In this document: positions 7,353-16,535 of the stretch, one piece after another
Position numbering within the stretch: the first letter of the stretch is position 1
How the letters are laid out: the number at the start of each line of letters is the position of its first letter
Made by a program: the position numbers and the translations under genes
Assembly (NCBI RefSeq): GCF_009494395.1
Contig: NZ_VZCB01000063.1
Span: forward strand, 1-32,368
Reading direction: 5' to 3'
DNA length: 32,368 nucleotides
From: Segatella copri
GTDB lineage: Bacteria; Bacteroidota; Bacteroidia; Bacteroidales; Bacteroidaceae
The notes under the pieces: generated by a model
What the model saw: only the letters and a program-made list of their open reading frames with translations
Databases searched by the model: none
Told to the model about the DNA's origin: nothing

Positions 7353-8405
7353 TTAAATATTTCTGAATATTTCTACGAATTTTTCTTCAGTATTCAAATT
7401 ATAAGTTGTTACTATACGTCCTAACTCCGAAGCTTTTATCATTGCATCTGCAAGCTCTTCAATATTCTCTTTCCCTGCCAAATAGCCAGTTTTTCCTTCT
7501 GCTACAATTCGTTCTATTACAGGAATACATTTCATCGCAGCAACAGGAGTCCCCAGATACAAAGCCTCTATCATAACATTCGGTAAACCTTCATTTCTAG
7601 AAGATAAGACAAAACAATCTGCATTTTTCATATACACATATGGATTAGCTTTAAAACCAGTACATACTACAGAATCTTCTAAATCATTTTGCCCTAAATA
7701 TTTTTGTATCTCTTGATAAACAGGATTGTCATCATGATATTCACCTACGATAAACAACTCTGAATAAGGTATAATAGATTTTACTATTTTAAAAGCTTTA
7801 ACCAACATATCAAATCCTTTAACAGCATGAAATCTACCTACTGCCACAAAACGTACTTTTTCAGAAACGTCAAATGGATTCTTTTCAGAAATACATTTCT
7901 TTATATAATTCTTATCAATAGCATTAGCCACCGTATGAACCAAATTCTTTGAAAGATGTAGTCCATTAATTAACCCATCTCTCATTTCATCAGTCTGAGC
8001 TATTATATAGTCGGCAAAGGGATAGGTGAAAGCTAGTCTTAGTTTTTGAGTAAAGCTTTGAGTATATAGATAATTATCATTTCTGAGAATTACTCTACAC
8101 TTCGTAAATCGAGAAGCCAAGACCAAACGCCAATTTACTGGCATTTCTGGTCCATAGACCACGTCTGGCTTTTCAGCTTTAATAATCTTTCGAAGATTAC
8201 TTATCATATTATGAGTAAACACGGGTTCTTTATGGAAAACAACTTCACGCTCTGTAGGCAAAAACTTTTCCAATTGATTACTTGGTCCAAATATATGATA
8301 AGTCACATCAAATTCATCATCACTCAAGCATCTAGAGATTACTATCGCCTGACGCTCAGCACCTCCACACCCAGAAGGAATAAAAAATATTATTTTTTTT
8401 CTCAT
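7353..8405 (-). CDS. glycosyltransferase family 4
   Basis: 350-residue GT-B glycosyltransferase for repeat-unit assembly. N-terminus MRKKIIFFIPSGCGGAERQAIVI has the GGAE acceptor loop; the C-terminal domain shows VAVGRFHAVKGFDMLVKAF (187-205), LFIVGEYHDD and the E-x7-E motif NEGLPNVMIE (E272/E280). It ends shortly after the last helix (KFVEIFRNI), slightly shorter than many relatives but apparently complete. The start lies 2 bp past the stop of the Wzy-like gene, so the two are probably translationally coupled. Specificity unknown. Confidence 0.9.
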   Translation of the reverse strand: MRKKIIFFIPSGCGGAERQAIVISRCLSDDEFDVTYHIFGPSNQLEKFLPTEREVVFHKEPVFTHNMISNLRKIIKAEKPDVVYGPEMPVNWRLVLASRFTKCRVILRNDNYLYTQSFTQKLRLAFTYPFADYIIAQTDEMRDGLINGLHLSKNLVHTVANAIDKNYIKKCISEKNPFDVSEKVRFVAVGRFHAVKGFDMLVKAFKIVKSIIPYSELFIVGEYHDDNPVYQEIQKYLGQNDLEDSVVCTGFKANPYVYMKNADCFVLSSRNEGLPNVMIEALYLGTPVAAMKCIPVIERIVAEGKTGYLAGKENIEELADAMIKASELGRIVTTYNLNTEEKFVEIFRNI

Positions 8406-8407
8406 AA

Positions 8408-9574
8408 TTATACATAAAATAATGGTTCAAAAAAATACGGCATTAATGCACTATCCTCATAAGTTCTACTAACACGGAATATCATCCATGCTACAAATAT
8501 CACAAAAAACAAGACTTGCGATATACGCAATCTCATGCAGTTAGATGAAGCCAAAACTTCACCCCACATCACCAAACGAGGAGCATAAAAGAACTCATAT
8601 CCACGCCAAATACCCATTATTGAATTTATAGGTATAAGCATAAAATCAAAGACACAAACTAAATAAATTATATCAATTCGCTTTTTATCAATATCATCAA
8701 AAGAGGACCAACGTTTTCTCAAGGACTTAATATTTATAAGCATCATGAAACCTAAAGCCATTTGTTCAAATGCAATTTTCCAAGCATTATCAAGAAATCC
8801 TCCTCCCTCTTCTAAACTATTACTAGCATAACTTTGATAGGCTCCACCTAAATCAACATCTGCAAAATTTGTCAGGAATACATTCTGGAATATAGAAGCC
8901 GATATGGAACTAAGAACAATCATGATAAGGATAACTGGAATTTTTATTTTTTTCTTTAAAAAGAACTGAATAAAAGGTAACACTATGGCAAAGACTACAC
9001 CTGCTTTATGAATCAAAACAGAAGAAAAAGTAATTAGATACACCTTATATTTTTTTAGATATAATAAACTTACTAATCCTAACAAGATAAAACTAATGCA
9101 AAAATTGCTACGCAATGTACAAAAGCTACGCAAGTACAAATAGAACAGCAAGAAATATGAAACACATGACGATTTTTTAGGTGCATATTTATAACAAAAA
9201 AAGAAATATGACCATGCCATAAAACCATAAACTATCATAAAAAAAACATAATGACTTTTAGTACAATAGCGAATAGCTTTAATGATTACCCCCATAAGCC
9301 AATCCATATGATCACTATAAGGATATACTTTTAAACCGCTTATGCAATTTTCAAAATAACCAATATAACTTAGGGCATCTGCTCCACCAATACCGTAATC
9401 AACAACTCTGAAAGATGAAAAAATAGTCCAAACAATAATGCCATATGATAAATGCAATAATGATTTAGACTTACATATTTCTCTATACTTTAAAGCATTA
9501 TTTAAACTTATCATACTAACTATACCCATCACTACGTACAAAAACATAGATAGGTTATCCCAATATGGTCTCAT
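8408..9574 (-). CDS. EpsG-like O-antigen/capsule polymerase (Wzy role)
   Basis: 388-residue integral membrane protein with about nine to ten hydrophobic segments. A RVVDYGIGGADALSYIGYF segment (about 57-75) corresponds to the conserved first periplasmic region of EpsG-type polymerases (often R-x-x-x-G-x-D-x-x-Y). A KYAPKKSS motif follows the fourth segment. By family and position next to Wzx it should polymerise lipid-linked repeat units at the periplasmic face of the inner membrane. Wzy proteins diverge greatly, so the call rests on topology, the EpsG-like motif and context. Upstream is a 213-bp gap (9575-9787) in which I see no gene, promoter box or convincing terminator. Confidence 0.8.
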   Translation of the reverse strand: MRPYWDNLSMFLYVVMGIVSMISLNNALKYREICKSKSLLHLSYGIIVWTIFSSFRVVDYGIGGADALSYIGYFENCISGLKVYPYSDHMDWLMGVIIKAIRYCTKSHYVFFMIVYGFMAWSYFFFCYKYAPKKSSCVSYFLLFYLYLRSFCTLRSNFCISFILLGLVSLLYLKKYKVYLITFSSVLIHKAGVVFAIVLPFIQFFLKKKIKIPVILIMIVLSSISASIFQNVFLTNFADVDLGGAYQSYASNSLEEGGGFLDNAWKIAFEQMALGFMMLINIKSLRKRWSSFDDIDKKRIDIIYLVCVFDFMLIPINSIMGIWRGYEFFYAPRLVMWGEVLASSNCMRLRISQVLFFVIFVAWMIFRVSRTYEDSALMPYFFEPLFYV

Positions 9575-9787
9575 TTTACTAAATTTTTAATATAAGATTA
9601 TTAATGCCTTCTGTATTTATAGCACTTTAGTAAAAAGAAGCCTTCCTTTAAATATCAGAATGACATTTTGAATTTTATGTATAAGAATAAGCCAAAACAA
9701 ACTTTCTATCAAATATGTTTGCAGGTAAAAACCTTATAGGCTAATAAAAATTTCTTTTTGCACTCGATAGTATTATCTAATATTGGA

Positions 9788-11338
9788 TTACTCATCATAC
9801 TTTTTTTTTGCTATCAAATGTACTGATTTAGACATTATAATATAACGTTCTTTTTGCTCAAGCATATAAAAAAGTAAAAATAAACCTAAAAGAGAAACTA
9901 TTACTGATGAGAAAATAATGTATAGAAATTCATTCATACTATCCTTTTCAATTTGCTTAACTAATATAATAATAAACGTATATCCAAGAATTAATTTAGT
10001 GACATATTTCATAAATCTTTTTAGCTCAAATTTTGAATATTTTCCTGCCAACATTAATATTCTTACGTATACAGAAATTATAGACATCAAAATAGAAACA
10101 ACCATCGTAATTTCAGCCTCATACCCAAATGACAGAAACATATACGATATTGGCAGTATTGAGACTCTTAATATAAACTCTACTATTTGATATATCTTCT
10201 GTTGTCCCGTTGCTAATATTGTTAAAATTATCGGCTCTGTTATGACATTTAAAATACTATCAATAATTATCAACTGCAAAAAGATGACAGATTTTTGGGG
10301 TACATTCCCTAACCAAAGAGAAAGGATAGATTCTGCATTAAAAAAAATCGGCAAAGAAAGAAATGCCATTAGAAAAGTACATATTAAAGATGTTCTTATC
10401 AGCATTCTATTTAACCCTTCATGTTCATTATTAGAATATGCTTTATATATTTGGGGTTTTGAAGCTGTAAAAAAGCCATCAGTAAACTTCCGTAAAGCAC
10501 CTTCTACTTGGAAAGCAATAGCTCGGGCTGCATTAACAGACGGAGAGAAAAATGCATTAATCAATAAATTCAATCCTGATGATTTTATAACAGCAGATAT
10601 ACTACCAAAAAAATACCAACTAACAAAAGTAAAAATTTCCTCAAACTCTTTTTTATTCCAATAGAATCTATACCTGCTTTCGGAAAAGTATTTAAAACAA
10701 TAGATAATATATGCTAAGGTTACTGCTACTGTTACTATAAGAGATAAAAAATTATAGTATATCAGTTTATCACCGACAGAAATAACAATAAGATAAGCAA
10801 CAAGAAGTTTAGCCACAGATTCAAATATGCCCACATAAGCAAAGAACGACATACGTTCATGCGAAATAATTAAAGAATTATATGGTATTGAAATAAATGA
10901 CAAACATAAATTAATAATGGAAAATTGATATACTATATGAGCAGCAAACATTCGGTCTTCTGGTATTATCATCTTATTATTAAGATACCAAATACCAAAA
11001 GTCTCCAATAAGACAACAGCCAATAATGCTAATACTGAAAATGAAGTTACATTTAAGCAAAAACAATTATTAAAGGAAACCTTGTCACCTTTCACTATCT
11101 CTTTAGAAAAATAGCGGTTGCATACTGCTGTTAAGGAACTAGTCAAAAATGAACATAATGCCACAACACTACCTACAACATTATTAATTCCATAGTCAAC
11201 AACCCCAAGTTCACGAAGAACAATCCGGACTGTATAAAGACTAATAATCATAACAAAGAGCATACGTAAATACAGAAAGACTGTATTTTTCATGACCCTT
11301 CTATTATCAATTACTGATTTATTGCTATTTTCAGACAT
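9788..11338 (-). CDS. wzx: Wzx-type polysaccharide flippase (MOP superfamily)
   Basis: 516-residue multi-spanning protein with about 12-14 hydrophobic helices and the typical Wzx start: KNTVFLYLRMLFVMIISLYTVRIVLRELG followed by VDYGINNVVGSVVAL. A short basic N-terminus precedes helix 1. It should flip undecaprenyl-diphosphate-linked repeat units across the inner membrane for the polymerase encoded just downstream. It begins 1 bp after the FrhB-like gene. The coding sequence is strongly AT-rich, like the surrounding assembly genes, which is usual for exchangeable polysaccharide cassettes. Confidence 0.9.
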   Translation of the reverse strand: MSENSNKSVIDNRRVMKNTVFLYLRMLFVMIISLYTVRIVLRELGVVDYGINNVVGSVVALCSFLTSSLTAVCNRYFSKEIVKGDKVSFNNCFCLNVTSFSVLALLAVVLLETFGIWYLNNKMIIPEDRMFAAHIVYQFSIINLCLSFISIPYNSLIISHERMSFFAYVGIFESVAKLLVAYLIVISVGDKLIYYNFLSLIVTVAVTLAYIIYCFKYFSESRYRFYWNKKEFEEIFTFVSWYFFGSISAVIKSSGLNLLINAFFSPSVNAARAIAFQVEGALRKFTDGFFTASKPQIYKAYSNNEHEGLNRMLIRTSLICTFLMAFLSLPIFFNAESILSLWLGNVPQKSVIFLQLIIIDSILNVITEPIILTILATGQQKIYQIVEFILRVSILPISYMFLSFGYEAEITMVVSILMSIISVYVRILMLAGKYSKFELKRFMKYVTKLILGYTFIIILVKQIEKDSMNEFLYIIFSSVIVSLLGLFLLFYMLEQKERYIIMSKSVHLIAKKKYDE

Positions 11339-11339
11339 T

Positions 11340-12500
11340 TCACTTTCTCTTTAAGACCTTCTTTAATTTATGTTTTATTTGAGCGACAAAACTTAGCTGT
11401 GCATATTTTTTTAAAACGCAAACAATACCTCCGTTCTTATAATCTATCCAAAATTCATCATATCGCGGGCTGATAGACGACGGCTTTATCAAATTAGCTT
11501 GTCTTTCCATACCTAAACCATATTTAGATTGTTTGACTTCAATATTGTTAAGTTTAGAAAAAAAATGTTGTGCTTTAATATTGTTCACAAATACTAAAGA
11601 TACACCCTGTTTTGAATAGAAATCAGGAAAAACTTTCTCAACATCCCAATAATCTGCAATTGAAAAATCGCCAGAACGTCCTTTTCCTGCATAAGGACAA
11701 TTATAACAGAATGGACGCAAGCAATTATTTGAAAAGAATAACTTTGTATAACCCCATGACTTTAATGTATTACATTCTTGATTAGCCCCATAATATATTG
11801 TAGGATAGAAATTTATACTACCTCCACCCCATCCATTTACCTTAGTTCTAAAGTCAAATCCTGTTACTTTTTTCTTTTTTGAAAGCCAACTTATATATTC
11901 CTCAAATAAACGAGGACTAGGAACCCCATGACAAATAAGATCAATTGTGAGCAGCGAATCGATACTAACCTTTTTTAACTGAAGATAATTGAGCAATCCA
12001 TTAATATGACAAGAAGTACCGAAATAAGCAACAAATTGACCTGACTTTAAATCTATCAGGACATCATGAAATGATTTTGATGGATCAGTCTGTACATACT
12101 TGCTTCCCTTTAACTTTTCAAGATCCTTAATATTGTCAACACGAATTGTAGCAACATGCGGAAAAGGTTCATAAGCGACACCATAAACAACACCTCCGTT
12201 ACTAACAACAAATTCACTTAATGCTGCAGCGAACCCTCCACTTGAAGAAGACTTCATTTTCTCAATTTCAGTACGTTTTACAGCATAACATAAATCCAAC
12301 TTAGTTATCTTCTTATCAAAAGAAGGACATACTTTAGTGCAAAGACCACAATTTACACACTTATGTGTGTCAACATTCGGATATAAAAAACCTTGGTCAT
12401 CATATTGCAGTGTAATGGCATTCTTACCACATATCGTCTCACATGCAGAGCACCCGCAACAATCAACCTTTTTAAAATTCTCAAAAATATTATTTGCCAC
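11340..12500 (-). CDS. FrhB-like iron-sulfur protein of polysaccharide loci
   Basis: 386-residue protein of the coenzyme F420 hydrogenase/dehydrogenase beta-subunit family. It opens with two 4Fe-4S clusters: C15-C17-C20-C24 and C48-C51-C54-C58P, then the FrhB N- and C-terminal domains with SSSGGFAAALSEF (about 85-97), DLICHGVPSP and GDFSIADYW. Homologues recur in capsule loci next to pyruvyltransferases; their reaction there is not established, and a redox step on a sugar or lipid intermediate is a guess. The start appears to be GTG at 12500, overlapping the end of the ATP-grasp gene by 11 bp; no in-frame ATG lies near. Bacteroidales do not make F420, so another cofactor such as a flavin is more likely. 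Confidence 0.86.
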   Translation of the reverse strand: MANNIFENFKKVDCCGCSACETICGKNAITLQYDDQGFLYPNVDTHKCVNCGLCTKVCPSFDKKITKLDLCYAVKRTEIEKMKSSSSGGFAAALSEFVVSNGGVVYGVAYEPFPHVATIRVDNIKDLEKLKGSKYVQTDPSKSFHDVLIDLKSGQFVAYFGTSCHINGLLNYLQLKKVSIDSLLTIDLICHGVPSPRLFEEYISWLSKKKKVTGFDFRTKVNGWGGGSINFYPTIYYGANQECNTLKSWGYTKLFFSNNCLRPFCYNCPYAGKGRSGDFSIADYWDVEKVFPDFYSKQGVSLVFVNNIKAQHFFSKLNNIEVKQSKYGLGMERQANLIKPSSISPRYDEFWIDYKNGGIVCVLKKYAQLSFVAQIKHKLKKVLKRK

Positions 12501-13605
12501 GCTTCTGATAAACTTGTTTTAATACTTCATCCTGTTTGTTAGCCAAACAAGTAGTTCCAAAAATAACTTGTTCCATTCTTACATCAGGATTTGGATTGAA
12601 CTCTATAATAATAACATTCCCATTTTTATCCATTGCAACATCCCATCCTATCAAGTCAAACATTGGCAAAGAAGAATGCGCTTTCAATACGGTATCAACC
12701 ATATTTTGAAAATTATCGATACAATAATTTTCGAGATAAATACCACTTTCTGTATACTTATATGTCTTATAAGGATAAACAGTAATAGCTTTTTTCAACA
12801 ATCCACCAGGATAAACAGGAGCACAGAATCCCCCAGAATACGCATTATCCACTACGTTACCTTTTTTACCGATACGAACGTATGAAGACAGAAATTCTAT
12901 CTTTTGAGTTTGTCTATTACGGAATGTATGAATTCTTAAACTATTACAAGAGGAAGGATTCAAACATGAAAGATTTTCGCATTCGTCTATCTTACTCTCA
13001 ATGCAATAGTTCAAACCATACTTTGCTTCATATTTACGAATATACTCAGCTAATTTCACTTGAGAATTATCTACTATGCCCTCTGTAACCGAAAAAGAGC
13101 ATACACCTCTGCCTCCATCTGTACCCTTAGAAGGCTTGATAATACAATTATTGACATTTTCAAGTTTCTTAAGAAAAGACTCCTTTTCTATTTCGCAAGG
13201 ACCTTCCTGATTTGGCAAATAATATATACCATTATTGCATTCTGCAACTCTCGTAGGAATATTATAGCCATTCAATAGAGATCTATAAAGCCCTTTATCA
13301 TCAAAAATGTATTGTTGTAATGCAGGAGAAAGGTACTGCTGAACTTCTATACATACTTCAAATGGCTCATATTCAACTTTAAATTCTCCTGTAAGAGAGT
13401 AAAGTAATTGATGCCATTTTGTTGACACCTTTTTCCCTGTTCTATCATACCAATACTTTTGAATATCTGATATTTGTGATTTCGACAACTTCTTAAGCTT
13501 GCAGCTATTCGAAGTATCCTTCCAAATTTTATCAAGACTTTTCTTTGTAAAATAATCAGCACGTTTACCTTTTAAATAAGGTACAATTTTTCCTACTAAA
13601 TCCAT
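12490..13605 (-). CDS. sugar-transfer-associated ATP-grasp protein
   Basis: 371-residue ATP-grasp enzyme resembling Pfam ATPgrasp_ST (PF14397). Visible motifs: CIIKPSKGTDGGRGV (154-168) as the ATP-binding glycine-rich loop, NPSSCNSLRIHTF (216-228), and IGWDVAMDKNGNVIIIEFNPNPD (319-341) with metal-binding E335 and N337. ATP-grasp enzymes activate a carboxylate as acyl phosphate and join it to an amine or thiol; in polysaccharide loci this suggests amide-linked decoration (for example an amino acid on a uronic acid), but the substrate is unknown. UDP-GlcA/GalA made by this locus would offer a carboxylate. It starts 3 bp after the pyruvyltransferase and overlaps the FrhB-like gene, so the three form a unit. 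Confidence 0.86.
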   Translation of the reverse strand: MDLVGKIVPYLKGKRADYFTKKSLDKIWKDTSNSCKLKKLSKSQISDIQKYWYDRTGKKVSTKWHQLLYSLTGEFKVEYEPFEVCIEVQQYLSPALQQYIFDDKGLYRSLLNGYNIPTRVAECNNGIYYLPNQEGPCEIEKESFLKKLENVNNCIIKPSKGTDGGRGVCSFSVTEGIVDNSQVKLAEYIRKYEAKYGLNYCIESKIDECENLSCLNPSSCNSLRIHTFRNRQTQKIEFLSSYVRIGKKGNVVDNAYSGGFCAPVYPGGLLKKAITVYPYKTYKYTESGIYLENYCIDNFQNMVDTVLKAHSSLPMFDLIGWDVAMDKNGNVIIIEFNPNPDVRMEQVIFGTTCLANKQDEVLKQVYQKRGK

Positions 13606-13608
13606 AGT

Positions 13609-14655
13609 TTATGATTTATTTAAAATTTGATTTTTTATGAAATTATAAGAATCGATTCGCAGCTTATGAAGCTTTTCATCAACAAGCCTATAATCGATTT
13701 CATTGATAAGATCTCTGTCATTCTTCAACAAACATCCTTGTAACCCCAAGGTATTTATTAAAGATAAAATTCTATTTCCATAGTTTCCTGTCCAAAAAAG
13801 TTTATGAAAATACAAGGAAAACAGTATTCCGTGATAGGAATCAGTAAAAACAGCACTTGCATTCATAAAATATCCCAGCCATGAAGGAGGATCCATAGGA
13901 CTCACATTTTTAAAGCCTGGTGAAAACAACCACATGTTTATCATGAGAACCTTCTTGCCATGTCTTTTTGCATAATCTAAAGCAGCTTGCTTATTCTCCT
14001 TTGTAGGAAAATATACAAGAACATAATCCTTTTCTTTTGGTGGTAATGCAATCTTTGCCCATTCATCGCGAGTCAATAACATTGTCGGATCTACGACATT
14101 TTTACAAGGTATCCCCATATCATTAATAATTTGACATGTGTCAGACTCCCTTACAGAAACACTATTGTATTTGTGTAAAAGTGGTTGAACTTTACACAAA
14201 GTATTACTATCCCATTCAGCACCAACAGAAGAAGCATACGAATATTTTGGCTTATCTTCATCGACAAAATCCAAGAAATACGTAAGGTCATTTCCTGTCA
14301 CAAAAAGATTCCATATCATATCTGACCCAGAAATAAAAGCATCATAATCTTTATTCGCTTCTCCAATATTTTTTTTAGTATACAGCTTTTTACTATAAAA
14401 ATTTTGCTGTTTCATAAAATATTGGCAGCTTTTAATCTTTCTTTCCGTTTTTCTCCAAATATATTTGGCTAAAACATTTCTCAAGAAACCTACAGCGGGA
14501 TGAAATGTAAGCTCTCTATAGATAATATTATTACATTGATAATCTATTAAGTCACATTCTGCTCCTAATTTTCTAATGGTCGTGCATAATCCATATGCCT
14601 GCAATAAAGCCCCAATATTAGGAATATTGTGAAAAGTCAAAATACCATATTTCAT
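13609..14655 (-). CDS. polysaccharide pyruvyl transferase family protein
   Basis: 348-residue member of the polysaccharide pyruvyltransferase family (PF04230, CsaB/WcaK-like). N-terminus YGILTFHNIPNIGALLQAYGL has the typical N-x-GA start; later SGSDMIWN (109-116), SVRES (167-171), DPTMLL (189-194) and the signature TDSYHGILFSLYF (271-283). Characterised members transfer pyruvate from phosphoenolpyruvate to form a ketal on a sugar; many capsule-locus members are untested. It sits 2 bp after a GT4 gene and 3 bp before the ATP-grasp gene. Confidence 0.88.
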   Translation of the reverse strand: MKYGILTFHNIPNIGALLQAYGLCTTIRKLGAECDLIDYQCNNIIYRELTFHPAVGFLRNVLAKYIWRKTERKIKSCQYFMKQQNFYSKKLYTKKNIGEANKDYDAFISGSDMIWNLFVTGNDLTYFLDFVDEDKPKYSYASSVGAEWDSNTLCKVQPLLHKYNSVSVRESDTCQIINDMGIPCKNVVDPTMLLTRDEWAKIALPPKEKDYVLVYFPTKENKQAALDYAKRHGKKVLMINMWLFSPGFKNVSPMDPPSWLGYFMNASAVFTDSYHGILFSLYFHKLFWTGNYGNRILSLINTLGLQGCLLKNDRDLINEIDYRLVDEKLHKLRIDSYNFIKNQILNKS

Positions 14656-14657
14656 AA

Positions 14658-15752
14658 TTACATCATTGTATTATATAAATTAATATGTTTTTGTACTACT
14701 GCATTTATATCAAACTGAAGCAATGACCTATTCTTTTTACTCCCGTTTTGCCCTATGACAGTATCAATCCACTGTTGCTTAGGAGCACTCAAAGACAAGG
14801 CAAAGCAATTTGCATTACAAATAACATCCATCGGTACTGCGTCTGATGCTACACAGCGTACATTATTAGCTTGAGCCTCTATCAATACTAATGAAAAACT
14901 CTCTGATAAAGATGGTAAAACAAGAGTATCAAAACAACTCATAATTTTGGTAGCATCCTTTCTTAATCCCATTAGATGAACATGTGACTCTAAATCATAC
15001 TTTGCTATTTCATTTTTTATCAACCTAAGTTCACCTTCATTACCAGTTCCAACAAAAACAAGATGAGCATTTTCTTTTTTTCGTATAATATCCTTAAACA
15101 AATGAATTGTAAAAAGATGATTTTTTACTTGGTTGAATCGCCCCACTTGTCCAATAATGAAAGAATCTTCAGGAATGGATAGCATCTCACATAGATCTTT
15201 CTTTTTTCCTTTTTGAGCTCTAATATGTTCCAAATCTACACCATTCGGTATATCAACAATCTGAGCACAAGGAAAGAAATGTTCTATATCGTCATGAAGC
15301 AATTGTGATATTGCAATAAATTTCATTCCTTTTTGAGATAAATGTTCTATCAAAGGACGGACATAACTACCAACATTAAAATTACGTTCTACACGAGAAT
15401 GATAGGTAAAAACGCACTTATCTATTGGAAAACTTACCTTATCTAAATTTTTAAAGACTGTGTGATAATGGATTACGTCTGGCTGCAAATCTGATATTAT
15501 TTTATTCAACTTTCTTAAAGAGTCGTCATAAAAGAATCTCAGAAAAAGATGTTTTATGCGGCTATTCGATTTTTGCAAAGTGTAATACGGAATACCGCTA
15601 TCTTGAATCTTGGTAGAAAGATAAGAATCTGTATGATAAAATTCAACTAAACAAATATCTATACCTGCTTGCTTTAACTTTAATATATAGTTAACAACCA
15701 GTGTTTCTGCCCCACCAACAGGCAAACTATGTATTATGTATATTACCCTCAT
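14658..15752 (-). CDS. glycosyltransferase family 4 (EpsF-like)
   Basis: 364-residue GT-B enzyme. MRVIYIIHSLPVGGAETLVVNYI carries the GGAE acceptor loop, IGQVGRFNQVKNH (200-212) and LVFVGTGNEGE mark the nucleotide-sugar domain, and ESFSLVLIE (E284-E292) is the E-x7-E motif. Closest in layout to EpsF/PimB-type transferases of exopolysaccharide loci. Its ATG overlaps the stop of the deacetylase gene (ATGA), a sign of coupled translation. Donor sugar unknown. Confidence 0.9.
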   Translation of the reverse strand: MRVIYIIHSLPVGGAETLVVNYILKLKQAGIDICLVEFYHTDSYLSTKIQDSGIPYYTLQKSNSRIKHLFLRFFYDDSLRKLNKIISDLQPDVIHYHTVFKNLDKVSFPIDKCVFTYHSRVERNFNVGSYVRPLIEHLSQKGMKFIAISQLLHDDIEHFFPCAQIVDIPNGVDLEHIRAQKGKKKDLCEMLSIPEDSFIIGQVGRFNQVKNHLFTIHLFKDIIRKKENAHLVFVGTGNEGELRLIKNEIAKYDLESHVHLMGLRKDATKIMSCFDTLVLPSLSESFSLVLIEAQANNVRCVASDAVPMDVICNANCFALSLSAPKQQWIDTVIGQNGSKKNRSLLQFDINAVVQKHINLYNTMM

Positions 15753-16525
15753 CTTCGTAAAATAAAACGATAAACTTTTTTGAGATATGCATATACTCTA
15801 TACTCGTATAAAACATATATTTTTTCGTTTAATTGCTGAACCATTGTATTTGAAACAGGTTGCATTCTATATTCATCAAAAGAAACGACATCATTATGGT
15901 AGTTCTTCAGCAACGTTTTAAACTCATCAAAACAGTACTTCTTATGTAACCACGCCCATTCGTGTGCATGAAAAACAGCAGTAACGTAACCTTGTTTCGG
16001 AATTTTAGGACAACCACCAGAACGACAAGGCAACAACTTTATCCCATACTTTTCATAAGCCTTTGAACTTTTTCCGTCGGAGATATACTTAAAGCCACAC
16101 AAAGATAAGGCTTTTATCGTATTATCATCGTATGAATGAGCAGGAGCGAAAAAGATATCGGTCTCAATGCCATGAGATTGCAGTAATTCTTTGCCCTTTC
16201 GGATTTTTTCAACCTGCACTTCCAGTGAATGACCAGAGAACTCAGAACCAACACGATTATTAACCATTCCCTTATGGGGACTATCAAAGACATGGTTCAA
16301 TCCATGCATCGCTATAGTATAACCTTTCTTTTGCAAGGCAAGCACATATCCCCAAAAGTCACTTTTTTCATCCGAAATCTGGAGATCTGCATCCTTGCAA
16401 TCTGGAACAACTCCAATAAGTGGTTTTACCTGATACTCATCCATCATGGTTTCAGCTATATGAAACTGCTTAAAATCCATCGTTGGACAAATATCATCAA
16501 ATCTAATTAATATCTTTGCTGACAT
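15749..16525 (-). CDS. DUF2334/NodB-like polysaccharide deacetylase
   Basis: 258-residue protein of the DUF2334 branch of the carbohydrate esterase 4 (NodB) fold. Expected metal and catalytic residues are in place: RFDDICP (D10, D11), MHGLNH (H74, H78), FFAPAHSYDDNT (P128, H130) and FHAHEW (H186, H188). No signal peptide is visible, so it should act in the cytoplasm on an N-acetylated sugar of the lipid-linked intermediate or a nucleotide sugar. A C-terminal tail of about 50 residues (VLYEYRVYAYLKKVYRFILRR) is basic and may touch the membrane. It overlaps the downstream GT4 by 4 bp and follows the next glycosyltransferase by 10 bp. Confidence 0.85.
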   Translation of the reverse strand: MSAKILIRFDDICPTMDFKQFHIAETMMDEYQVKPLIGVVPDCKDADLQISDEKSDFWGYVLALQKKGYTIAMHGLNHVFDSPHKGMVNNRVGSEFSGHSLEVQVEKIRKGKELLQSHGIETDIFFAPAHSYDDNTIKALSLCGFKYISDGKSSKAYEKYGIKLLPCRSGGCPKIPKQGYVTAVFHAHEWAWLHKKYCFDEFKTLLKNYHNDVVSFDEYRMQPVSNTMVQQLNEKIYVLYEYRVYAYLKKVYRFILRR

Positions 16526-16535
16526 ATTGATATGT

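Noticed and set aside
9575..9787. Possible terminator between wzx and the wzy-like gene
   Set aside because: Only weak AT-rich pairing around TAGCC/GG-TT is seen on the minus strand, without a stable stem and T-run.
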